DNA of 64,000 bases from Natrinema amylolyticum. Lineage in GTDB: Archaea > Halobacteriota > Halobacteria > Halobacteriales > Natrialbaceae. The notes beneath the pieces are model-generated. The model searched no databases. It saw only the letters and a list, made by a program, of their open reading frames with translations, and was not told the origin of the DNA. This document shows positions 45,083 to 53,489 of the stretch, piece by piece (the stretch's first letter is position 1; each line of letters starts with the position of its first letter). The stretch is from positions 1-64,000 of the forward strand of contig NZ_JAIWPJ010000005.1 of assembly GCF_020515625.1 (NCBI RefSeq), given 5' to 3'. The position numbers and the translations under genes are program-made.

Positions 45083-45364
45083 ATGGTCGAGAACGTCATC
45101 TGGCCCGCCTATCTCGATGCGGCCCTCTCGCGGGCCGAGGGACGGCGCGTGTCCGAGGACCTGGCAGTCGAGGAGCCGACGGTCGACGAGATCGCGAAGG
45201 CCGTCCAGCAGATCGGGTACGACGCCACGATCGAGCGGGACAAAGCCTACTCTCGAGAGCACTGGGCCGATCGGGGGCGGGTCGTCGTTCGCGGGGCCGA
45301 CGACTCGACGAAGAACGACCTCGTCCAGGCCGTCGCGGCGTACGTCGTCGCGATGCGTGAGTAA
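45083..45364 (+). CDS. srp19: Signal recognition particle 19-kDa protein
   Basis: SRP19 binds SRP RNA and helps to load SRP54 for membrane targeting. The 93-aa product has the signature start [19 protein letters not shown], the second motif [20 protein letters not shown] and the C-terminal [20 protein letters not shown] 45083 is fixed by the family N-terminus. It ends one base before the gar1 ATG, so the two form an operon. Confidence 0.95.
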   Translation: MVENVIWPAYLDAALSRAEGRRVSEDLAVEEPTVDEIAKAVQQIGYDATIERDKAYSREHWADRGRVVVRGADDSTKNDLVQAVAAYVVAMRE

Positions 45365-45365
45365 C

Positions 45366-45626
45366 ATGCATCGGGTTGGCACAGTCGTCCGTACCGCACA
45401 GGGGCTCGCGATCCTGCGGGCGGACGAGGTCGACGGCGGCGGGAGCGACACCGATATCGACGGCCATCGTGACGACATCGGGACGATGGTCATCGACGAC
45501 GACCTCGAGACGGTCGGCCGCGTCGTCGACGTCTTCGGGCCCGTCTCGCGGCCCTATCTGGCGGTGACGCCCGACGACGGCGTCCACCTGCCGTCGCTGG
45601 TCGGATCGACGCTGTACGCGCGGTAG
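45366..45626 (+). CDS. gar1: H/ACA RNP protein Gar1
   Basis: Gar1 is part of the H/ACA guide-RNA particle that makes pseudouridine in rRNA; it helps substrate turnover by Cbf5. The 86-aa product has the beta-barrel core: RVGTVVRTAQGLAILRAD, IGTMVIDDDLETVGRVVDVFG and VSRPYLAVTP. It starts one base after the srp19 stop, a pairing conserved in haloarchaea. A T6 run at 45666-45671, 40 nt after the stop, is a likely terminator. Confidence 0.92.
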   Translation: MHRVGTVVRTAQGLAILRADEVDGGGSDTDIDGHRDDIGTMVIDDDLETVGRVVDVFGPVSRPYLAVTPDDGVHLPSLVGSTLYAR

Positions 45627-45665
45627 AGTTACGGTCCGGCCGTGTTCCGTTTGAGACTCGTCCGC

Positions 45666-45671
45666 TTTTTT
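45666..45671 (+). terminator. T6 run after gar1
   Basis: Six consecutive T residues 40 nt beyond the gar1 stop match the U-rich signal of archaeal termination. The same run may double as a promoter element for the next gene. Confidence 0.4.
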
Positions 45672-45702
45672 CGGCGACCGCGAAGTGGAAAAGCCAATAG
45701 GA

Positions 45703-45720
45703 GCGGGGTGCAAACCCCGC
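45703..45720 (+). promoter_or_regulatory. GNRA hairpin ending 3 nt before a start codon
   Basis: GCGGGGT-GCAA-ACCCCGC makes a 7-bp GC-rich stem capped by a GCAA tetraloop, immediately before ATG 45724. If the leader begins upstream it would hide the ribosome-binding area. Confidence 0.6.
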
Positions 45721-45723
45721 GCC

Positions 45724-46830
45724 ATGAACGACCGAACCCGGATCCTCGCCGCTGTCGGCGCGACGGTCCTCCTGTTTCTCGGCGTCCAGCTCGGCGCGCT
45801 GGCGCTGGTCGACCCGTTCACCGAATCGGGTCGGCAGGCCGTCGAGAACCCCGAGGATCCGACTAATAGCATCCTCTACGTCGGCGTCATGCTCGTCGCG
45901 ACGGGACTCATGCTCGCCGCATTCAAGTACGACCTCGACCGCCTCATCAGGCTCCTGCTCATCGGCGTCAGCGTGATGATCTCGTGGTACGTCTTCGCCG
46001 AACTCGTCCCCTCGATCGTCGGGCCGTTCGTCTCCGAGGGAGTCGCGAGCGGCCTCGCGATCGCCGCCTCGCTGGCCGTCGGCGGCGCGCTGCTGTGGTA
46101 TCCCGAGTGGTACGTCATCGACGGCGCGGGCGTCGTGATGGGTGCCGGTGCCGCCGCCCTGTTCGGGATCAGCTTCGGCCTTCTCCCCGCGCTGCTGTTG
46201 CTCTCGGTGCTCGCGATCTACGACGCCATCAGCGTCTACGGCACCGAACACATGCTCGACCTCGCCGAGGGCGTGATGGATCTCAAGATTCCCGTCGTCC
46301 TCGTCGTCCCGATGACCCTCTCCTACTCCTACCGCGCGGCCGGTAGCACCGACGACGTCCTCGAGGACGGCGGCACCGAGGCCGAGTCCAGCGAGACTGG
46401 CGGCGATACTCCCGGAGCCACCTCCGGCAACACCACCGCTGGCGACACCGCCGGCGAGATGACCGGCAGCGATGCAGCCGAAACCGACGATACCGCCACG
46501 GCCGAAGACGACGGACCGGCCGAGAACGGGGCGCTCGACCGCGACGCGCTGTTCATCGGGCTCGGAGACGCCGTCATTCCGACGGTCCTCGTCGCCAGCG
46601 CGGCCGCCTTCCTCGACGTCGGTACCATCGACGTTCCACTGATCGCGCTGAATCTGCCGGCGCTCGGCGCGGCGCTCGGAACGATCGCCGGCCTGCTCGC
46701 GCTCATGTACATGGTCCTCGAGGGGCGGGCCCACGCCGGACTGCCGCTGCTCAACGGCGGCGCGATCGGCGGCTACCTGCTCGGCGCGCTCGCGAGCGGG
46801 CTCTCGATCGCCGCCGCGATCGGCCTCTGA
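45724..46830 (+). CDS. Presenilin/signal-peptide-peptidase-like membrane aspartyl protease
   Basis: The 368-aa protein has about nine membrane segments with the two catalytic aspartates of the family: Tyr-Asp at 166-167 (LAIYDAISV) and Gly-Leu-Gly-Asp at 279-282 (FIGLGDAVIP). Between them lies a hydrophilic, Thr/Gly/Asp/Glu-rich loop of about 70 residues. The third family motif Pro-Ala-Leu appears changed to Leu-Pro-Leu-Leu (about 340-343). It should cut membrane proteins within the bilayer; the substrate is unknown. It follows srp19-gar1 with its own hairpin leader. Confidence 0.87.
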   Translation: MNDRTRILAAVGATVLLFLGVQLGALALVDPFTESGRQAVENPEDPTNSILYVGVMLVATGLMLAAFKYDLDRLIRLLLIGVSVMISWYVFAELVPSIVGPFVSEGVASGLAIAASLAVGGALLWYPEWYVIDGAGVVMGAGAAALFGISFGLLPALLLLSVLAIYDAISVYGTEHMLDLAEGVMDLKIPVVLVVPMTLSYSYRAAGSTDDVLEDGGTEAESSETGGDTPGATSGNTTAGDTAGEMTGSDAAETDDTATAEDDGPAENGALDRDALFIGLGDAVIPTVLVASAAAFLDVGTIDVPLIALNLPALGAALGTIAGLLALMYMVLEGRAHAGLPLLNGGAIGGYLLGALASGLSIAAAIGL

Positions 46831-46842
46831 ACGCGATCTCGG

Positions 46843-47547
46843 TCACTCCTCCCCGCCGTCCGCACCGTTCTCGACGAGATCGACCTCGAGATCGTCGTAG
46901 TGCTCGAGACCGCGGACCAGCGTGTCGATTCGCCCCTGCTCTGACCCGCCGGGAAAAACGTCGTCGGCGGGGTAGACGGCGGCCACGACGATATGATCGT
47001 CCTCGTGGTTGCGCTGAACGATGTCGAGGACGACGTCAACCTCGTACTCGCCCTGCAGCATCGCCGTGCCGGCGTACGACTGGACCGAAAAGCGTTCGCC
47101 CAGCGCCTCGAGCGCGCGGCCGCCGACGGCTCGATCGATCTCGAGTTCCTCGTAGTGGCCCTGAAGGCGGCCGGCGATCTCGCGGTTCGAGAGGTCGCTG
47201 ACCGGGTTGAAGTCCTCGTCACCGACGCGGACCTGTGGCGTCGTGAGCACGCCGAACGCGCCGGATCGAACCGGCTCCTCGCCGAATCGATCGGCCGGCA
47301 GATCGATCGCTCGAGCGTACGTGCTGACGTAGCTCGTCGCCTCGACGGCCTCGCCGCCGACGCGTTCCTCGTCGAGCCGTTTTCTCGTGCCTTCGTACTC
47401 GTAGCCGACCTCCGCCGTCGCGTCCTCGCCGACGCGCGCCGGTGCCGCGGAAAACGTCGTCGCGTCGTCGACGACGTCACTGAGGCAGCCGGCCGCCGTT
47501 CCGAGACCGCCGACCGCGAGCGCGCCGATGAACTGCCGTCGATCCAT
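46843..47547 (-). CDS. Haloarchaeal Tat lipoprotein (DUF6517-like)
   Basis: The 234-aa product starts MDRRQFIGALAVGG and has a lipobox with Cys after TAAG. The mature region includes TTFSAAPARVGEDAT, EATSYVSTYARAIDL and LTTPQVRVGDEDFNPV, a composition shared by a haloarchaeal lipoprotein family (DUF6517-like) of unknown function. The start at 47547 is preferred because it puts the twin Arg at the N-terminus. It converges with the presenilin-like gene. Confidence 0.72.
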   Translation of the reverse strand: MDRRQFIGALAVGGLGTAAGCLSDVVDDATTFSAAPARVGEDATAEVGYEYEGTRKRLDEERVGGEAVEATSYVSTYARAIDLPADRFGEEPVRSGAFGVLTTPQVRVGDEDFNPVSDLSNREIAGRLQGHYEELEIDRAVGGRALEALGERFSVQSYAGTAMLQGEYEVDVVLDIVQRNHEDDHIVVAAVYPADDVFPGGSEQGRIDTLVRGLEHYDDLEVDLVENGADGGEE

Positions 47548-47634
47548 ATCACTCACTCCGACCAGCGTCGAAGAAATAAGCGCCGCGGTGGTCTTCACGT
47601 CCTGATGACCGCTCGAGTCGGCGACACGTCTCCC

Positions 47635-48780
47635 TCACGGACCGATCATCGGGACGCCACGAACCTCGAATCTGGCACCGCCGTTAGACCCGGTCGTCGC
47701 CGAAACGGACCAGCCGTGTGCGTCGGCGACCGTCCGAACGATCGCGAGGCCGAAGCCGGATCCGCCGTCGCCCGAGTACCCCGACTCGAACGCCCGTTCG
47801 CGCCGGTCGGCCGGAATCCCCGGTCCATCGTCTTCGATATAGAACCCGTCGAACGCGGTCGTCTCGCCCGGCCAGTCCGCGACCGCTTCCTCGAGGCCGT
47901 TCCCTCCCGCCGGATCGAGAGCGCTCTCGGTCCCGGTGTCCCTCTCGAGTGCCCCGATCTCGACGTGCGGGTCGTCGCCCGCGTGGTCCACGGCGTTTCG
48001 GAACAGGTTCTCGAAGAGATGGCTCACGAGCGAGGCGTTCGCGCGGATCGCGACGTCGTCGCGGACCGAGAAAGTCGCCGCCCCCGTTCGGACGTTCGCC
48101 CACGCGGTTTCGACCGCCGTCGCGAGCGGAATCAGTTCGGTCTCCTCGACCTCGTCGGTGGTGACGAGCACTAACGCGTCGTCGATGATCGACTCCATGC
48201 GCTCGAGCGACGAGCGCAACGGACTGGGATCGTCGCCGTCGGCTTCGAGGCCGACGTCGTCGTCCGACTCGAGCATCTCCGCGTGCGCCAGAGCGACCGA
48301 TAACGGATTGCGCAGGTCGTGCGAGAGCAGTTTCGCGAACGATTCCATCCGTTCGGCCTGATCCCTGTTCCGCTGCTCGAGCAGCCGTCGCTCGGTGATA
48401 TCGACGTGCATGACGAGCACGTACGCGTCGCCGTCGTGCTCGTACGGCGTCGCCTGCATCATATACCAGCCGTCCTCGCCCGGCGCGTGGCAAGGGTACT
48501 CGAGGGAGAACTCCGCTCGTTCGCCGGTCGCGACTGCCCGAATGCCCCGCGCCGTCGCCGTCGCATCGGGATCGTCGCTGGCTTCGCAGACCGCGAGATA
48601 GTTACTGCCGATCCCGCCCGCGTCCTCGGCCAGACCCTGTTCAGCGCCGAACGAATCCCATGTCTGGTTCGTGTAGACGATTTCACCCTCGTCGTCGAGA
48701 ATAGCGACGCGTGCCGGGAGAGCATCGAACCCGGTCGCGACGAACGAGCCAGCTGTCATGACGTTCTCCATGAGCGCCAC
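47635..48780 (-). CDS. PAS-domain sensor histidine kinase
   Basis: The 381-aa cytoplasmic kinase has an N-terminal PAS domain (about 20-135, ILDDEGEIVYTNQTWDSFG), a dimerisation helix with phospho-acceptor His154 (LLSHDLRNPLS) and the ATPase: N box HLFENLFRNAVDHAGDD, G1 EDDGPGIP and G2 GSGFGLAIV. No membrane segment is seen, so it senses an internal cue or a partner. No response regulator is adjacent, typical for haloarchaeal orphan kinases. A 12-bp palindrome lies upstream. Confidence 0.92.
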   Translation of the reverse strand: MALMENVMTAGSFVATGFDALPARVAILDDEGEIVYTNQTWDSFGAEQGLAEDAGGIGSNYLAVCEASDDPDATATARGIRAVATGERAEFSLEYPCHAPGEDGWYMMQATPYEHDGDAYVLVMHVDITERRLLEQRNRDQAERMESFAKLLSHDLRNPLSVALAHAEMLESDDDVGLEADGDDPSPLRSSLERMESIIDDALVLVTTDEVEETELIPLATAVETAWANVRTGAATFSVRDDVAIRANASLVSHLFENLFRNAVDHAGDDPHVEIGALERDTGTESALDPAGGNGLEEAVADWPGETTAFDGFYIEDDGPGIPADRRERAFESGYSGDGGSGFGLAIVRTVADAHGWSVSATTGSNGGARFEVRGVPMIGP

Positions 48781-48833
48781 CTACTTGAGACATGTTGCTA
48801 ACGGGACTGTCTCACGCAGAACACTGGTCAGTC

Positions 48834-48845
48834 GACAGTACTGTC
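48834..48845. promoter_or_regulatory. 12-bp palindrome upstream of the histidine kinase
   Basis: GACAGTACTGTC is a perfect palindrome 54-65 nt upstream of the kinase start, in the 121-bp gap to cysS. It could be an operator. Confidence 0.4.
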
Positions 48846-48901
48846 AACCGGATCATCAATCGAACACGACAGGGACGGGCCCCTCTGCGGAGGCCGAGCC
48901 G

Positions 48902-50425
48902 TCACTCGCCGGAGGGCAGCCGATACGTCGAGCCGTCGTCCGTGTCCTGGACTTCGATTCCCAGCGCCTCGAGTTCGTCGCGCAGTTCGTCGGCGCGCTC
49001 GTAGTTGCCGGCCTCGCGCTCTCGCTCGCGGACGTCGAGCACGAGGTCGACGACGTCGCCCGCGAGTTCCGCGGAACCGGTCGTCTCGCCGGTAAAGGAG
49101 AGCCCGAGAATTTCGCCCAATTCCTCCAGCGTCTCGACGGCCCGCCGAAGCCCGCGGTAGTCGTAGCCGTCGGTCTCGGTGTCCCGCCCGCTATCGTCGG
49201 TCGCGTCCTCGAGATGGCGGTTGATCGCCGTGGCGACCGACAGCAGCGCGGACTGTGCCTCCCGCGTGTTGAAATCGTCGTTCATCGCGGTCGTAAACGC
49301 CTCGCGTGCGCCGTCGACCTCGTCACGCAAGGACTCGTCCGTGACCTTCGAACTCGCCGCCGGGGAGTCGAGCGCCTCGACGGCCGCCTCGTAGCCCCGC
49401 TCGAGTTGCTCCCACCGCTCTTCGGCTTCGGCGATCGTTTCGTCCGAATAGAGCTGCTGGCTGTTGTAGGAGCCAGCGGTCAGGAACGTCCGCATGATAT
49501 TCGCCCCCCAACGGTCGATCGCTTCCGCGACCGTGACGAAGTTGCCCAGGCTCGAGGACATCTTCTCCTCGTCCATCTGGAACAGTTCGCAGTGGAGCCA
49601 GTAGTTCGCGAACTGCTGGTCCGTCGCGGCTTCCGACTGTGCGATCTCGTTTTCGTGATGGGGGAAGACCAGATCGCGACCACCGACGTGGATATCTAAG
49701 GTCTCGTCAAGGTGGGTCATGCTCATCGCCGAGCACTCGATGTGCCAACCGGGGCGACCCTCGCCCCACGGCGAGTCCCAGATCAGCCCTTTCGGCGGAT
49801 CGCTGCCGTGGTCGACGCCCTCGTGGCGGTGCTCTTCGACCGCCTCGGGGTCGACGCCACCGGCCTTCCAGAGCGCGAAGTCCGCGGGATTGCGCTTCTC
49901 GGTTCGCTCGTCAGGGTCTCCCTGAGACTCGATCTCGTCGAGTTCCTGATTCGAGAGCTTGCCGTACTCGTCGAACCCGCTCACGTCGAAGTAGACCGAG
50001 CCGTTGGACTCGTAGGCGTAGCCCTTCTCGATCAGGGTCTCGACGAGGTCGATGATCTCGGGGACGTGTTCGGAGACGCGGGGGTAGACCTCGGCCCGCA
50101 GGAGGTTCAGCGAGCGCATGTCGTCGATCGTCCGCTGGATGTAGGTCTCGGCGACGTCAGCCTCGCTCTCGCCGATATCGTCCTCGCCGACGCGGGCGAC
50201 GATCTTCTCGTTGACGTCGGTGAAGTTCTCGACGTGACGCACGTCGTAGCCGAGGTGCTCGAGCCAACGGTGCATGACGTCGACGTGGACCCACGAGCGC
50301 GCGTGGCCCAGGTGTGGCGGGTCCGAGACCGTCAGGCCACAGTAGTAGAGGAGAACGTTCTCGGGATCCCGTGGCTCGAACGGCTCTTTCTCGCCCGTCA
50401 ACGTGTTCGTCACGTGCAGGGTCAT
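48902..50425 (-). CDS. cysS: Cysteinyl-tRNA synthetase
   Basis: CysRS charges tRNA(Cys). The 507-aa class I enzyme has the HIGH-like PPHLGH at 36-41, zinc-ligand region DSPWGEGRPGWHIECSAMS, VGGRDLVFPHHENEIAQ and the KMSKS-like EEKMSSSLGN. The C-terminal helical domain (about 390-507) has DFNTREAQSALL. ATG 50425 is chosen because the family N-terminus (TLHVTNTLTGEKEPF) begins there. Confidence 0.96.
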   Translation of the reverse strand: MTLHVTNTLTGEKEPFEPRDPENVLLYYCGLTVSDPPHLGHARSWVHVDVMHRWLEHLGYDVRHVENFTDVNEKIVARVGEDDIGESEADVAETYIQRTIDDMRSLNLLRAEVYPRVSEHVPEIIDLVETLIEKGYAYESNGSVYFDVSGFDEYGKLSNQELDEIESQGDPDERTEKRNPADFALWKAGGVDPEAVEEHRHEGVDHGSDPPKGLIWDSPWGEGRPGWHIECSAMSMTHLDETLDIHVGGRDLVFPHHENEIAQSEAATDQQFANYWLHCELFQMDEEKMSSSLGNFVTVAEAIDRWGANIMRTFLTAGSYNSQQLYSDETIAEAEERWEQLERGYEAAVEALDSPAASSKVTDESLRDEVDGAREAFTTAMNDDFNTREAQSALLSVATAINRHLEDATDDSGRDTETDGYDYRGLRRAVETLEELGEILGLSFTGETTGSAELAGDVVDLVLDVREREREAGNYERADELRDELEALGIEVQDTDDGSTYRLPSGE

Positions 50426-50580
50426 TACCCTCACTTCCCCCGGACGACAGTTAAACGGTGTGATGCCGCCCGAACGCGGCGCTTCCCCTTTCACGACGCG
50501 CCGCGTGACGAACCCGACGAGACGTTTGGACGCATTCGTCAGAATCCATTTTTCAGTATCGGACGAAGCCGTGAGCGAGA

Positions 50581-50904
50581 ATGATTCGAAACGACGTCCC
50601 CGTCTCCGCAGCTGTCTGCACTGACGCCGGCACGACCCCCGCCGAGATTCGGTGGGAATCGAGGCAGCGTCGCCATCGACTCGTCGCACACCTCGAGTCC
50701 CGACCCGACGGCGCGACCGTCGACGAACTCGTCGACGCGCTCGCGAGCGACGACGGAGAGTCCCTCGAACCCACCCGGCTTCGAATTCGGCTCGTCCACG
50801 TCGATATCCCCCGACTTGAGGACGCGGGGGCGATCGGTCACGATCCGGAACGCGGGTCCGTTCGGCTCGTCGGCGAGCCCGATTGGTATCGAACGGAGAC
50901 GTGA
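50581..50904 (+). CDS. Small winged-helix protein (DUF7344-like)
   Basis: The 107-aa product has a winged-helix pattern: RRHRLVAHLESRPDGATVDELVDAL-type helices, then RLRIRLVHVDIPRLEDAGAIG and a wing VRLVGEPDW. The sequence HVDIPRLEDAGAI resembles the haloarchaeal DUF7344 HTH group. It probably binds DNA as a small regulator; targets unknown. It converges with the MscS-like gene. Confidence 0.72.
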   Translation: MIRNDVPVSAAVCTDAGTTPAEIRWESRQRRHRLVAHLESRPDGATVDELVDALASDDGESLEPTRLRIRLVHVDIPRLEDAGAIGHDPERGSVRLVGEPDWYRTET

Positions 50905-50958
50905 ATCGCCGCGGTTTCCCCGGGATCGATCGAGAGTAGGGCGGTTACGTCTCACTCG

Positions 50959-51576
50959 CTATTCCGCGCGAGGAGTGGCCTGCGCGTCGCCCACGCTAGT
51001 CGGCTGCTTCGTCCACTTCTTCTCGACGTCGCGATTGGCGAGCACGACCAGCGTTTCGTCGTCGGCTCGAATTCGCGTCTTGCGGAGGTCGATCCGCGTG
51101 ACCGTCCCCGTGACCGACGCCGTCTCGACGGTATCGCCGACCTCGAAGTCCGGATCACGGAGCAGGTAGACGCCTGCCACCGTATCGGCGATCATCTCCT
51201 TGAGCGCGAACGCGACGCCCAACCCGACGAACCCGCCGGCGGTCCCCAGACTGGCCGCCACGTCGCCCAGCCCGACGATTTTCAGAAACGCCAGCACAGC
51301 GCCGAACCAGAGGAACAGGCCGACGATCGTCACGGAGAGGTCCACGATGAGCGTCTGGTCGGCGGGGTGCATCCGCTCGAGGACGGACCGCGTGAGCAAG
51401 AGCGCGAGTTTGATCACGAAGTAGGCGAGCACCAGGAAGAGTGCCCCGGAGATGACCTTCGGAATCGCGGTGACCGCGTCGTCGATCAATTCGGAGAGGA
51501 TCGTTCTGGGGATCGGTTCGGCCGTCGACTCCGCGGCCGCCTGTATCAACATACACGACAGTTCGGTATGAGACAC
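50959..51576 (-). CDS. Compact MscS-family protein
   Basis: The 205-aa product has three membrane segments and the MscS beta domain (GTAGGFVGLGVAFALKEMI, DPDFEVGDTVETASVTGTV, TLVVLANRDVEKKW), but lacks most of the C-terminal alpha/beta vestibule present in the other homologue at 13497-14498. ATG 51552 (MLIQAAAES) is an alternative start. It probably forms a small tension-gated or modulating channel. Confidence 0.82.
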   Translation of the reverse strand: MSHTELSCMLIQAAAESTAEPIPRTILSELIDDAVTAIPKVISGALFLVLAYFVIKLALLLTRSVLERMHPADQTLIVDLSVTIVGLFLWFGAVLAFLKIVGLGDVAASLGTAGGFVGLGVAFALKEMIADTVAGVYLLRDPDFEVGDTVETASVTGTVTRIDLRKTRIRADDETLVVLANRDVEKKWTKQPTSVGDAQATPRAE

Positions 51577-51666
51577 AAGTCAGTTCCGCCGGTCCGAAGC
51601 CGCCTCCGTATCGACCGTCCGCGAGCCGCCTCCGCAACGACCGTCCGCGAAATCGGCCGCTCGCCG

Positions 51667-52287
51667 TCACTCGAGGGCCTCGAGATCGCCGAACCGCTCG
51701 CGATTCATCGTCGTGACGACGAACCGACGCACCGTATCGATCAGTTCCGTCTCCGTCCCGTACGTTTCGATCCGGAGGTCCCAGCGACGTCGCGCCGACC
51801 GGATCATCTCGCTGGTCACGTTCGCCTCGTGAACGAAGACGATCCTCTCGCCGTGCGTCTCGGCGACGTTCTCGAGGATACTCCCCGCTTCCTCCCCCAC
51901 GCCGAAGTTGTGTCCGAGGAAGGGGAGGACGAAGACGGTCGCGTTCGCCCGTCGCGCGTACTCGATGCTCTGGGTCACTGCATCGATCTCGTCGGTGTCG
52001 ATGTCGACATCGACCGCGAGGAAGGCGTTTACCCCCGGGTCGGTCCGAAGCGTCCCCTGCACCCGCCGGAGCAGGGCCGCCGCCTCGTCGATCGCGTCCT
52101 CGTTCTGGAAGAGTTTCCTGAACGGGCCGGGCAGGTCCTCGACCGAAATCTCCTCGAGTTCCTCGTCGCTCAACACGTAGTTCAGGTTGAACGACTTGTA
52201 CGGCCCCATCAGATAGAGGAGGAACCGATCGTACGCCACGTCACCGAGTCGATTCGCGACGACCTCTCTCGTAATTTTCCGGGCCAC
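51667..52287 (-). CDS. Conserved haloarchaeal protein, DUF7509-like
   Basis: The 206-aa acidic product begins MARKITREVVANRLGDVAYD and shows alpha/beta repeats (VNAFLAVDVDIDTDEIDAV, RRANATVFVLPFLGHNFG, GERIVFVHEANVTSEMI). This resembles a haloarchaeal nucleoside-2-deoxyribosyltransferase-like or TIR-like sensor fold of unknown role (DUF7509 by look). It shares a short divergent promoter region with the winged-helix gene at 52387. Confidence 0.65.
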   Translation of the reverse strand: MARKITREVVANRLGDVAYDRFLLYLMGPYKSFNLNYVLSDEELEEISVEDLPGPFRKLFQNEDAIDEAAALLRRVQGTLRTDPGVNAFLAVDVDIDTDEIDAVTQSIEYARRANATVFVLPFLGHNFGVGEEAGSILENVAETHGERIVFVHEANVTSEMIRSARRRWDLRIETYGTETELIDTVRRFVVTTMNRERFGDLEALE

Positions 52288-52310
52288 GTTCGGAACGATC
52301 CGAGCCGCAG

Positions 52311-52318
52311 TATATAAA
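52311..52318 (+). promoter_or_regulatory. TATA box for the ArsR-like gene
   Basis: TATATAAA gives a transcript start near 52342, leaving a leader of about 45 nt before ATG 52387. This excludes the in-frame ATG 52336 as a start. Confidence 0.55.
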
Positions 52319-52386
52319 AGACTGTGTTTTCAGCAATGGCTGGCTTGACAAGGACTAAGAGTCGAGCGCGAGTACTCCTCGGTACG

Positions 52387-52797
52387 ATGGGGACGAAACG
52401 CACGCGGATCACCGACGACGCCCCGGAGGATCCGGCCGACCTCCTCCCGGAGCGAAGCGTACTCTCGCTCGAGGAGTACCTCGAGATGCAGGCCGCGGTC
52501 GGGAACCGGACTCGGTTCGAGATCCTCTACCGGCTCGCTCACACGGACGAACTGACCCCCACGGAACTCGATTCGGTCCTGGACGTCGACGACAGCACGC
52601 TCCACTACCATCTCGGGAAGCTCCGGGACGTGGGACTCGTCGAGAAACGCGTGCGGACCGACCGCGACAGCGAGGGGCTCTACGCGTACTACCGGGCGAC
52701 GATGCTCGGCGACGTCCTCCTCGAGCACGGCGTCGAAGAACTCATCCGACGCGAACGGGAGTTCAGCGAGGCGTACGATAGCGACGCGCGTAACTGA
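52387..52797 (+). CDS. ArsR-type winged-helix regulator
   Basis: The 136-aa product has an acidic N-terminus, then an ArsR-like winged helix (VGNRTRFEILYRLAHTDE, PTELDSVLDVDDSTLHYHL, KLRDVGLVEKR and a wing with SEGLYAYYRAT). The LHYHLGKLRDVGL recognition helix is classic. It probably regulates as a dimer. No metal-binding cysteines are seen, so metal sensing is unlikely. Target genes are not evident. Confidence 0.85.
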   Translation: MGTKRTRITDDAPEDPADLLPERSVLSLEEYLEMQAAVGNRTRFEILYRLAHTDELTPTELDSVLDVDDSTLHYHLGKLRDVGLVEKRVRTDRDSEGLYAYYRATMLGDVLLEHGVEELIRREREFSEAYDSDARN

Positions 52798-52847
52798 GCG
52801 TCCGAAAACGGGTCCGAACGAGCGATCGGCGGGTCTATTCTCGGTCG

Positions 52848-53351
52848 TTACTCGGACCAAACGGTCGCTCGCTCGAGCGCGTCTTCGATCGCTCGGAGGG
52901 CATTCGCTCCCTCGAGGCGGTCGACGACGATTACCAGCGTTCCGTCGGCGACGCCGGCCGCTTCGGGTGCAATATCATCGACGGAGAGTCGCGCGAGCGC
53001 GTCGGCGAGCGCGGACGTGTCGACGTCACCGGTCGCGACGAGAGCGGTCCGGTCGCCACCGTCGGGACCGAAAGCCGCGCCATCGACCGTGACGAGCGCG
53101 TCGCCGTCCGGTTCTCCCGCCTCGAGCCGCCCGATCCCGCTCTCCATCCGCACGCGGACGTCCCGCGACTCGGTTTCGTGCGACGGCAACTCGTCGGCGT
53201 ACCGGCGCAGCGCCGTCGCGATCGCGTCGGTCTCGCCGTCGACCGCGAGCGACCGGGCGGCGGCGGTGTAGTTGACGACGCCGGCTCGCAGGGCGGTCCG
53301 GAGGAACGGACGGCGGTCGACCGCTCGGCGCGTCTCGGCTGCCAGTGACAT
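52848..53351 (-). CDS. Conserved haloarchaeal protein (DUF7523-like)
   Basis: The 167-aa product has MSLAAETRRAVDRRPFLRTAL, a winged-helix-like helix pattern, and a C-terminal half with two ACT-like beta-alpha units (RTALVATGDVDTSALADAL, GTLVIVVDRLEGANALRAI). The pattern fits a haloarchaeal family of putative ligand-binding regulators. Function unknown. The start ATG 53351 avoids the long chance extension. It is divergent from the NifU-like gene. Confidence 0.68.
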   Translation of the reverse strand: MSLAAETRRAVDRRPFLRTALRAGVVNYTAAARSLAVDGETDAIATALRRYADELPSHETESRDVRVRMESGIGRLEAGEPDGDALVTVDGAAFGPDGGDRTALVATGDVDTSALADALARLSVDDIAPEAAGVADGTLVIVVDRLEGANALRAIEDALERATVWSE

Positions 53352-53457
53352 ATCGGGGACGGGGTCTCGAGTCAGCATAAAGTCGCCGCCATCGGGTCGG
53401 ACGGCTCGCAGCCGCTCGGTCCATGCCGTTTCCGACACGTGGGACCCTTTGCCCGAC

Positions 53458-53466
53458 AGTATATAT
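53458..53466 (+). promoter_or_regulatory. TATA box of the NifU-like gene
   Basis: GTATATATC-type element about 27 nt before ATG 53490, consistent with a leaderless transcript. Confidence 0.6.
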
Positions 53467-53489
53467 CGCTCCAGTCCCTCGTCTCTCCC

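Noticed and set aside
45490-46734. 414-codon minus frame opposite the presenilin-like gene
   Set aside because: Low-complexity antisense frame; presenilin motifs on the plus strand decide.
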